From Pseudisothecium myosuroides (Eukaryota; Streptophyta; Bryopsida; Hypnales; Lembophyllaceae), in contig OX637289.1 in assembly GCA_951799445.1 (NCBI GenBank), positions 10,383,321 to 10,447,320 on the forward strand: a DNA stretch of 64,000 nt, in the 5' to 3' direction. The notes beneath the pieces are model-generated. The model saw only the letters and a program-made list of their open reading frames with translations. It had not been told where the DNA came from and made no database searches. Positions 36,458-46,000 of this stretch are shown one piece after another; within the stretch, counting starts at the first letter, position 1; each line of letters starts with the position of its first letter. A program made the position numbers and the translations under genes.

Positions 36458-38088
36458 TGTTCTTTCCTAATACGGCCCCACGCTCAATTGATAGACCCAC
36501 TCCCGATCACACAGAACAGTCCTTACAGGTATCTTCTCGCGTCAAGGCAACCTTCGCTCTCAATGAGCACGGCAAAATGAGAATTGAGCCGCACGACAGC
36601 AGGAGCTCGCCCCCTCGCGCCTCGGATGCTCCCCCACGAAATTCAGATAAACCGCCTGGCGCCAAAAAGAGTTGTTGCCACATGTGAGTTGCCCAACGAA
36701 TGCGCCTCGCATTTGGATGAAAATAGCCCCGTTGTCACATCCCTGACACAAAGCCCACATCCATTGGCTCTTCGTTCCCACAAGTTCTCCTTGAAGTCCG
36801 GCCGTGGTCCGTTTACGACACGTGCCCAGTCATGGCGCTATCCTTTACTGTAGCTATACTGCTCTTTAGCACGGTCTGTGGCTCTGCAACCTGCCACTGA
36901 ATTCCGTATAGCCTGGATCCTTGCACCCTCAGTCTGTTCCAGGGCTCTTTAGATGCGCAATTTCTGTGCCCTCACACTTTGTTCCCACCTCTGAGAAAGA
37001 TAAGGCCAGGCACATCTCCCAATTTGCAAAATTCGTGTTAAAAGAACCAAAATTGGCACGTCCGGCCCTAAAGGGTTAATTCTTTCAAGTTAGATTACGT
37101 GCAACAACACTTAACAATGTTTATTGATTGTAACATGTTCCAAAAATATTGTTGAAAAATGAAAAATACATGACAACATCTCTTTATATGATCCAAGTGG
37201 GAGTTGGACCACCTCATTTTGGGAAGAACAATATCATACTTTTGTAGATACCTAGGCTTTCTTGAATTTAACACCTAAAGTTCAATAGGTTAGAAATTAG
37301 AAATACTCTCCAAATTGCCAAAAAAAAATATCTTCTAAAAATAGGTATATAAATCAAAATTTATCCACTTCAAAGAATCTTTAATTTTAGAATCTTATTC
37401 TTGATTAGTCTTGCCTAAAAAATTTAATTTAAAAATAATATATGTGTGAGATATAACTAAACGAAAAGCCATACTAGGTTTTCTTCAAGGTTGCCCAAGC
37501 TTTTGACAATATGACTTTGTCAAGTTTTTGAGCCCCATAACTCAAACTCCACTTAGCAAAAAGACCTAAAGACTTTAAATTTGAGTATAGACTCTAGTTA
37601 GGAAGAAGTATGCAAATTTTCCAAAAAAATAATGCCTTCTTCCATTTGCTGAAATTAGAGGTCACAATAAAAAAATCCACATAATTTTTTAACCAAATAT
37701 TGGATCTTTGTAAAAATGAGATTCCCTATAAGGTTGTTTGATTTTCCAAACTAAAAGAAAATGAGAAAAAAAAAAAATCTAATACTTCACTTTGAATGCC
37801 CAGAATACCCCAATACCATTTCGGATTCAAAAGTGTTTAACAAGGAGACTTCTACATCTAGTGAATATTATTATACGCACTTCCCTGACAACATATTAAC
37901 AAACTTGAATAGGGAGGGTGAGAGGATAGCTTGAGGGCTTCTATGATGTTATAATAACAAGAATAATTTGTGTTTCAAAGTGGCCCACAATTCATGGGTA
38001 AATTTGCATTCAAGATCTTTTGCATGAAAAGGAGTCTTGGTTTATGAAAAGCAAAGTGTACCGTGCCTTTAAGTTCAAGAATTTCATG

Positions 38089-38812
38089 AGAGCATCCCCA
38101 CTGTGGCTTGGCAAGGATGACCGGGGCACCATAGGTCGGGCCTGGGAGCTTATCACTAGAAGAAAACTGTGTTTTACTTGACAGAAACTACGTTTTACTT
38201 GACAGAAACTACGTTGTACTCAACAAAAAATATGGAATCGGTTTTTTTGAGTTCTCCCTTCATAACGCAAAATTCTGCGTTCCAATGTTTCAACATAGAA
38301 TTTGACAAGTAAAATGCAGAATTTTACGTTAGAATGCAAAATTTTGCGTTATGAAGAAAGAACTCACCAAACCGATTCCATACTTTTTGTTAAATACAAC
38401 GCAGTTTTTGACAAGTACAATGTAGTTTTCTTCTAGTGTATTCCTGTCCACTGTAGCACGGCGGACACGCATTTTGAGACTGGGCGTGGCCAAATTTGCT
38501 TTGTTTCCACAGCTTGCGGTGCATGGTGAGAATTGCAAAAGGGCCCAGAGTTGACTGTTTTGGTGCTACCTTTCAAAGAATCTAGCTATTCACAGCGAGT
38601 TGTTCCTCTAGTGAGTTGCATATTTAATTGTAAAAATTCAAAAAAAGAACCTGCGCCTTCAATGCCGGACGCAAATTGATTGTACACCGGGTCGGGATGG
38701 CGAGTCATGTTGGGAGGTATGCAAGTAGTTGTGCCCGGGGAGTGAATATTGCTCAATAACGCCAGCCTGCCGTGGGGATTTGGCTGCCCCACCATAGCGA
38801 TGCTCTGAGAGC
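38089..38812. mobile_element. GAGCATCC-type MITE interrupted by the 38.15-kb CACTA MITE
   Basis: The left end is GAGAGCATCCCCACTGTGG and the right end is CCCCACCATAGCGATGCTCTGAG, imperfect inverted repeats resembling the 22.66-kb element. The right boundary is uncertain. Confidence 0.4.
38154..38438. mobile_element. CACTA-type MITE, 285 bp, TAT target duplication
   Basis: CACTAGAAGAAAACTG ... GTAGTTTTCTTCTAGTG, flanked by TAT at 38151-38153 and 38439-38441. The interior matches the 18.4-kb copy. It appears to sit inside another MITE that begins GAGAGCATCCCCACTGTGG near 38089. Confidence 0.82.
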
Positions 38813-38819
38813 AGCCCAA

Positions 38820-38937
38820 TAGCAACTCGCCAAACTGGCTTAGCCAAACAAATCAATGACAAAGAACCTCTGACACAAAGCTAACAGTAAAGGTCCTCCA
38901 TTGATTTGCTTGCCCGGGCCAGTTTGGCAAGTTGTTG
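38820..38937. repeat. Short inverted repeat
   Basis: AACTCGCCAAACTGGC with CAAATCAATG on the left pairs with CATTGATTTG and GCCAGTTTGGCAAGTTG on the right. No coding content; possibly the end of a neighbouring MITE. Confidence 0.5.
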
Positions 38938-39682
38938 TGGCACTATTCAACAATTCCGGAAACAAAAAAACAGATCTTCAAAAGTGACTGTTCCTTCACT
39001 ACTGTAGCGATCCCCATTTTTTCCTCGTGACTGAGTGGCAAATGTACTAGCACGCTGTGGTACGGCATTCCACAGAAGAAAAACAAACCATTGCATCCAA
39101 AACACTGTCAGTCAGGGAAGCACAACTCTTGTTTCAATTGTTTTTGAAAACAAAGCTTCCACGAGTGTTAAAAAATACTAAAAAATTGAAACGCATGAGA
39201 GTGTCTGTGAGTTGGTTGGTCAGGGAGAGCCAAACGTGCATAATATTGTTAACCAACGGTGGGGGGTTCCCTTTTGCTCCCCCCAAACACGGACCCCCCA
39301 GCGTTGCATCAGATATTGCCAGGTAGCCATTTGCTACAATCCACTGTTGAAATTTCTGCATTAGCCAATAGCTTGCACAAAATCAGCAGCATGACTGACA
39401 CAGCTCAGCAAAAAGGTTGACTAGCTAGCCAATTAGATTGCTTCTATTATAATTTAACATCTTCCCTGGTATCCCGGGAGGTATACTGCCTCCTGTCAGG
39501 GGAAAGCAAGAAGGCTGTTAACAATGTTTTGTGATTTACACCAGTCCAGAAAACACTATGAAACTGAAGAAAGAGAGCACTCAGAACCGTCATGATTTAC
39601 ATGGGTCGGACATTCGGAGAATCTTACTGAAAGTAAGGGAACCAAGTTGACAAAATTACAGCAGCACTTCTAGGCAGTAAGT

Positions 39683-40014
39683 TAAGGGCCAGCTTACATG
39701 TGAGCTCGGTAGGCAAAAAAAAGCAACTAGAAGACAAGAACAGTGTCACCAATATTTGTAGGAACATATAGAAGTGTGGAAGTAGGAGAGTGAGTTCCAC
39801 CGATATTAGGGCCAGCCTACATGTATCGGTGGGCGGGCACAATGAACAAGACCGAAATATAGAAAGCGCTTTTATGCTCCTTCTACAGTGTGGAATACAC
39901 TAATATCGGTGGAACTCTCTCTCCTGTTTCCACGCTTACTGATCATTGGTGGCACTATTCTTGTCTTTTAGTTGCTTTTTTTGCCCACCGGGCTCACATG
40001 TAAGTTGGCCCTTA
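39683..40014. repeat. Foldback MITE-like inverted repeat, 332 bp
   Basis: Ends TAAGGGCCAGCTTACATGTG and CACATGTAAGTTGGCCCTTA; the arms continue through AGCAACTAGAAGACAAGAA / TTCTTGTCTTTTAGTTGC and GAGTTCCACCGATATTAG / CTAATATCGGTGGAACTC. Non-coding. Confidence 0.72.
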
Positions 40015-40045
40015 CTATATTAGTGTATATATAAGGTGGCCCTAA

Positions 40046-40205
40046 ATGAAGAGTTGGCTTCTATGTGGAGTTGGGGCTGGTGAAGCTCACCAATGACCAG
40101 TAAGATGCGAGAGTTTGTTTTTTCTGAAGTCTGGATCCCACCGATCATTGGTGAGCTTCACTATAATAGCTCCCAACTCCACATAGAAGCTGGTTCTAAT
40201 TACCT
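40046..40205. repeat. Second foldback repeat next to the 39.7-kb one
   Basis: GGCTTCTATGTGGAGTTGG and GTGAAGCTCACCAATGA on the left pair with TCATTGGTGAGCTTCAC and CCAACTCCACATAGAAGC on the right. About 160 bp, non-coding. Confidence 0.65.
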
Positions 40206-40443
40206 TAAAGAGGCGTCTATTTTACAAAATTTGCATGGAAGTTTGCTCTAATTACAATAAAGAAACATCTATTTTTCAAAATTTGGACATTATCACCCCA
40301 GTAGGTATTTGAAATCTCTTCAGAGGGAATTTTGAAACTTTTTTAAAGATGCTTGGTGAAGGAAACATGTGTGCATGGATGTTTCCAACATATATATATG
40401 CAATTGAATTTTAAAAAATTCATCACCAATGTTTTTCAAGCAA

Positions 40444-40635
40444 CACTAGTAGAAAACGCAGGAATTTTGACAAAATTCTGTTGATTTGGTCGCGTTGTCC
40501 TGGTCACTTTTTTGTTGATTTCAACAAAAATCTGTTAATTTTAACAAATTTTTGTTGAAATCAATAGAAAAGTGACCAGGACAACGCGACCAAATCAACA
40601 GAATCTTGTCAAAACTCTTGCATTTTCTACTAGTG
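40444..40635. mobile_element. CACTA-like hairpin MITE, 192 bp
   Basis: CACTAGTAGAAAACGCAGG at the left and TGCATTTTCTACTAGTG at the right; the arms pair across most of the length (TTGATTTGGTCGCGTTGTCC and complement). A matching 3-bp flanking duplication is not evident. Confidence 0.72.
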
Positions 40636-40864
40636 TAGCTGCAATTATCATTTAAAACCATGAATAGTAAATTCAACAATTTGCCAAAAATGGAATTTTT
40701 CTTTTTTGAAATAAAAATTTGGTATATTTGATTGGAATTGCTTAAGAATTGAATGTTAATTATATAGGATGAAAAATGCCAATTGTATTTTATACTATGC
40801 AAAATTCTTTGAATGGCACAATAGGAGCTCATAAGTAGTTTGTAAGATTATTAGACTTGACTGT

Positions 40865-40995
40865 ACTGTACATTTTAGGAGGTGGATGTTTTTGATGATC
40901 ATTGCATTTCATTTTCAAAAATTTGTGACTAATTCTACAAAGACTAATCCAAAAATATGAAATGAATTGAGTTAGATGCCAATTCCATTTTTGTT
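40865..40995 (-). repeat. Dispersed repeat R, copy 3 (partial, inverted)
   Basis: ACATTTTAGGAGGTGGATG and GATGCCAATTCCATTTTTG are reverse complements of repeat R landmarks. Only about 130 bp is retained. Confidence 0.5.
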
Positions 40996-40999
40996 TCTA

Positions 41000-43039
41000 C
41001 GAAAATTTACTAAAAAATATCCTCAAAACCTCTAGATCTACAATTTCCATCTCCTACCTAATCTTCTTAGGGGTTCATCTCATTGAAGGCTACTTGTTTG
41101 TGAATACTATTCTAATTTAATTTACTAGTGAGAGTATTACTTTAAATTTGTATAGATAATTGAAATATATTACTATATTATACTAATCTCCACAATTTTT
41201 TTTGACGTGACCCTAATCTTGCACCCTCACTAATAAGATAAACTAATAGAACTATTTGTCCATGTCAAATTGTGCAGTTCAAAACATTCTTGAACATGAA
41301 GGGGAAGGTCTTTCTTGAATAGTAGTAGCTTCGTCCATGAATTATCCTTCAAGAGTAGCTACTTTTCAAAAAGTCCTTCCTTCATGACTTCATTTGTATG
41401 TCTACTTATAGTGTAAACCGTCCATTTATAGCACAGATCCAAAAACCGGGCATCAATTGTCCCAATTACCAAACAATAACTGCACAATTCAACTACCAAG
41501 TCAATTGTGATGGGAATACCGTACCAAATTTTGTATCATTGGCCAATGACCGCACATTATTCGGCGAAGAGTTGCAAGGAATTCTTAACAAGATTTCAGC
41601 TTCATCGCCTTTAAATTGCAATAAAATTTGTTGGAAGAAATCTTTTTACATTTTGTTTTTTGAAGGTGATTCTTAACATGACATTTAATAATCACACCAA
41701 ATTTCAAATCATGCAAGTCTCTATATTTATGTAGAGAAGGATTTGAATTTTGTTCTACGTGGAGAAGGTATGTTTGCACTTGGTGTTAGAGGTGATGTTC
41801 GCAATGTGAATCCAATCTAGAAGTAGGTCAAAATTTGTTCCTAAGACCCTCATTAACAACACTCTTTAACACCAACTGCAAACATACCTCACATATGTCC
41901 ACCAGGCATAGATAATAGAACCACTTTCAACACACACTTCATTCACGTGGGAGTAAAGTCTACGTTTTTCTTCATCTTCTCCACTTCATCAAACCAGACA
42001 GCAACGTCACACTCACTCATTCTGCAGTACAGCAATCAAATCTACAGTTCCGCATCAGCCTCGAAGAAGAAACACCCAATACAAACACTGATCACGGTCT
42101 CCCACAAGGTAAATGCACATCCAAAGAGCAAGAAAAAGTACACCGAAAAGTGAGCTCACTCACTCTGTCACTCATCTTGTCATGGAGTGGCAAGCAGTCT
42201 ACTTGTGTAGGCCGGCTGTCATTGACTGATTAGCTTTAGAAGTCCTCAAGATTATCCGAAATGGTTCACAACATTCACACATCATTAGAATTCGGGACCC
42301 GCGACACGTGCACCAGGAGCTTTGGATGAAAGCCGAACCCTGATCCGCTGGTCCAAACCGTTTACAGAAATTAAGTTAACTTAAGTTAGCAACAGTACCG
42401 TCAGTTCAATAGTACGAACAAGTTTCAGAAAAAAAGATCAGAATCAACATGAATAAAGAAAATTAACTTTCTCGAAACGCAAGGATTTCGGGTATATAGC
42501 CGTCTTAAACACCGGCCGTCTTCACAGCGTCATAATCTTGCGCAGTAAGTTAAGTTAAAGTCTGCGCGGTGAGAATTTCTTCTTGAGTGTTGGGGACGAG
42601 CTAGCTGCTCACTTGTATTGCACTCCACGAATCTGCACGCCATTCTCTCCTGATTTCTGCCAATCTGGAGGGAGTTGGGTCTGACCGGTACGGTTGCAGT
42701 CTTTCATCGAAGCTTGGGTCGAGCTCCAAGCTTGATGGGGAATGCTTCAACTGCTTGTGCTTGAATTGCTTTGCCATTTTGAGCCTTTTCGGTGCTTGGG
42801 GATGTGAGGAGTGACTTGTTTCTGTGAAGGAGTGGCTATGGCGAGTTTCGAGAGGAGTGGCTGCGGATTTTGGTGAGGGAGAGACTGGGGTGATATGAAC
42901 GGGGAGTGAGAGGGAGTCACCATTGGCGGGTACGTTGTTTTTCGCAATCTGGTCCTCTTCTTTGTGGGGATCAGTTTCGGTCTGGCAGTGTCGGGCATCG
43001 CCATCTCTGTTTTTGCTGTGGTGTGGCGAGGAGGGTGTG
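41000..43039. other. Upstream region of the GH31 gene
   Basis: AT-rich to about 41.9 kb, then mixed. A G-box core CACGTG lies at about 42305, ~735 bp before the start codon. A 166-aa minus-strand frame (42601-43101) overlaps the GH31 start; it is Ser/Pro/His-rich and unrecognised, so it is not called a gene. Confidence 0.4.
41766..41890. repeat. Small inverted repeat
   Basis: GGTATGTTTGCACTTGGTGTT on the left and AACACCAACTGCAAACATACC on the right, about 125 bp in all. Non-coding. Confidence 0.55.
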
Positions 43040-46000
43040 ATGAGGATGTGTGGGACGACCGCTTTATGGCATCTGCTGCTGGTGCTGCTCATCGCGGCCA
43101 CAAGCGTGGGCGTGACGGACGCCGTGCCATCGCCGCTGGGGCTCGGCCACCGCGTGACGTCCGTCTACGACTTCCCTGATGGCCGAGGCTTCGTCGCCGA
43201 TCTGGAGGTCATCGAGGAAAGCACCCTCTACGGTGCGGATATCAACGAGCTGCGCATGACTGTCAGGTACCAGCTCGCAAGTTTGTAATTCTATTCCGCA
43301 ATCCCGTAATCTTGCCCGAAGCATCATTCTGTGCAATTCCGAATTGCAATTTTCTCCCTCCTTCTCTTTCTCTTCTGCGCAGAATTTTATATCTACGATT
43401 ACGCCTTCTGTACAGAGCTTGTCCCCAAATTCTGTCTCGAATTACATAATATCACCAATTTATTCAAGATGTTGTTGTGCATACTCTAGCTTAGCAGGAT
43501 TGTAGTAACCGCTCCATGAGCTCTCCATTCCACCAAATTCCACTCTGTTCAAGCTGTGCGACTCCATTACTTGCTAATTCTGGTTCACAACCACTGATCT
43601 GCTATCTGTACTAATTGTTTCCCGAGGCTGTTGAAGCGAGAAAAACTCCCCAATGTTGAAGCAGTGTGATTTCATCGTTTGCTAAGTTTGGTTACTCCAC
43701 TCTGATCTTCTATCTGCACTAATTGGTCTGTTGGAGTGCCCAAAACTCAATTGAAAACCGGCGTGACTTTTTCGCAGAATCGAAGGCCAATTCCGCATCC
43801 ACGTCCAAATCTCCGACCCAACCATTCCTCGCTGGGAAATCCCTCTTTCATTAGTCCCGCGACACGACCCCCGCGCCCCCAATTCCAACCCCCGCGTCAC
43901 CCTCCCCCAACTCCCCCTCCTCTCTCTCACCTACACCACCAACCCCTTCGGCTTCGCTGTCACTCGCCTCTCCAACTCCGAAGTCCTCTTCAACTCCACT
44001 CCCAGCGTCACTTCCGAGGAGAATCCCTCCTTCAACCCACTTGTCTTCAAGGACCAGTACTTGGAGCTTTCGACACACATCCCTTCCGACGCCACGCTGT
44101 TTGGGCTGGGCGAGAGCACGCGCCCTGATGGACTTCCTCTCGTGAAGGGCAAGACATATGCTCTCTGGGCCACGGACATCGGCGCCATGGTGGAAGATGT
44201 GGACTTGTACGGGGCGTATCCGTTCTATTTGGATGTAAGGGAAGGGGGCCTGACGCACGGGGTGTTGTTGTTGAATAGTAATGGAATGGATATTCAGTAT
44301 GGGGAGGGGTTTCTCACTTGGAGAGTGATTGGGGGGACTTTTGATTTCTACTTCTTTGCGGGGCCGTCACCGTTGGAAGTGGTGGATCAGTATACGGAGC
44401 TCGTGGGGAGACCGGCACCCATGCCGTTTTGGAGCTTTGGTACGTTTGGTTTTGCGCTTTTCTGGCTCTATTTCCCCGTCACTCAGTTTTTGTTTTAGAG
44501 TGCTGTGGTTCCATGTTTAATATGTTGTGGTGAATGCGTCTAAATGGAAGTGTAGCTCTCCACTTGACTGCAGATACGTTCCGGAAACATTTTCAGGTGT
44601 CTCAGTTACTCTCTTCAGCGCAATCAGTTACTAACAGTATTCGTGTGTTTTCTGTTACCGTTTCTAGCCCCATTCCTTCACAAGGCTCTTTTTTGTCTTC
44701 TTCTATGATTTGCTCTGATTCCATGTAAAACATGTTACGGTGAATGTATTCAATTGGGAGTGTGGCGCTCCACTTCATTTTATAAGCGTTACTCAACGAT
44801 TTTCATGTGTGTCTGGTACTCTCTTTGTGCGTTTCTGCGAGCTACTAATGCAAGAAGCCTAGGAAGCCATTACTGCGGGTAGGCAAAAACTGAAATATAT
44901 GTTACCCCGCAGGTAGCATGTACACCCCTCTTCGACATGCTTGTTGAGAAACTTTCCAGTCAAGCATGTTGAACGGGGTGACAAGTTTACATTTCGATTT
45001 TGCCTACCCAGAGATTACGGTTTACGGGGGCGCCCAGCTTATGATATGAAAGAATTTACTTGACTTGTTGTGCATCTACTAGTGGATTAAAGCTTTGGTC
45101 TAACGTACAGCTACTGTTGTGCTACGGTGAGCAGGTTTCCATCAGTGCAAATGGGGTTACAAGAATGTGTCCGACCTCAAATATGTGGTGGAGAATTTCA
45201 AGAAGGCGAATATTCCACTTGATACCATGTGGAACGACATCGACTACATGCAAAACTACTTGGATTTCACGCTTGACTCTGTCAACTATCCTGAGGATGA
45301 GTTAAATAGTTTTGTGGAGGAGCTTCATGCTAATGGACAACATTACGTGTTGATTCTTGACCCCGGTATGCATTTTTCATCTATCAGAATTGGTCAGACC
45401 TGTGTGTAATTTGATTCTTCGGATTAAGATTGAGATTGTAGCCTGTGTACTTGATGACAAGGTTGCTGTAAGCTTCCATCTTTCGTTCTTAATTCACAAT
45501 AGAGTAGGATTTTGAAGGTGGTGTTTACGAGATCTTATGGATGAATTTAAGTTCACCTTTGAACTAGATTCACTTGAGAACTCCAATCCTAACACTAAGT
45601 GTGAAGGTACCTTGCGAGTGCTCAAGGAACTGTTCTAAATCTCAGTATCGTTTTATGTTTCAACTTGTGTAATTTGCATGTGTCTTAGCAGAGTCTTCCG
45701 TCAATGTTCTTTAGCTTCCCCAAATAAAGATCTTTTGCGCACATTCCACAAGCATATCTAGCTGACTGCATCAATTTCTTCTTTGAACTGCTTCAATAGG
45801 GAGTCTCCCGAAATCACAGAACAATCAAAATCTACTTACACGTCTAGTGCTTAATGAGAAGAGAAAAATCACTTCAGTGTTTCTTTGGAACCACGCTCCT
45901 GAAGAGTGTTTGTTTAAGGTCTCTCATCAAAGCATCATATGACACTGAAAGCCATATGAAAAGTGCATATCGTCTTTTAGAGCTTAGTGCTTGAAGAAAC

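Larger units (their letters stand above)
31073..37075 (-). mobile_element. piggyBac-type transposon, 6.0 kb, complete ends, dead transposase
   Basis: Both ends are intact: TTAA at 31069-31072 is followed by CCCTTTAGGGCC, and the other end reads GGCCCTAAAGGG followed by TTAA at 37076-37079. The 12-bp inverted repeats are perfect and similarity continues weakly to about 21 bp. TTAA target duplication and CCC start are diagnostic of piggyBac. Inside, on the minus strand, lie a broken transposase (33335-34608) and a second degraded reading frame (34781-36457). 31.1-32.3 kb is GC-richer with only short frames; 32.3-33.3 kb is AT-rich with nothing recognised. Confidence 0.92.

Noticed and set aside
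35828..36580. 250-aa plus-strand open frame inside the piggyBac element
   Set aside because: It mirrors the minus-strand frame, is low complexity (Pro/Ser-rich) and runs opposite to the transposase; no domain is recognised.
42923..43039. Upstream in-frame ATG for the GH31 gene at 42923
   Set aside because: It would add 39 residues before a clear signal peptide beginning at 43040, so the downstream ATG is preferred.
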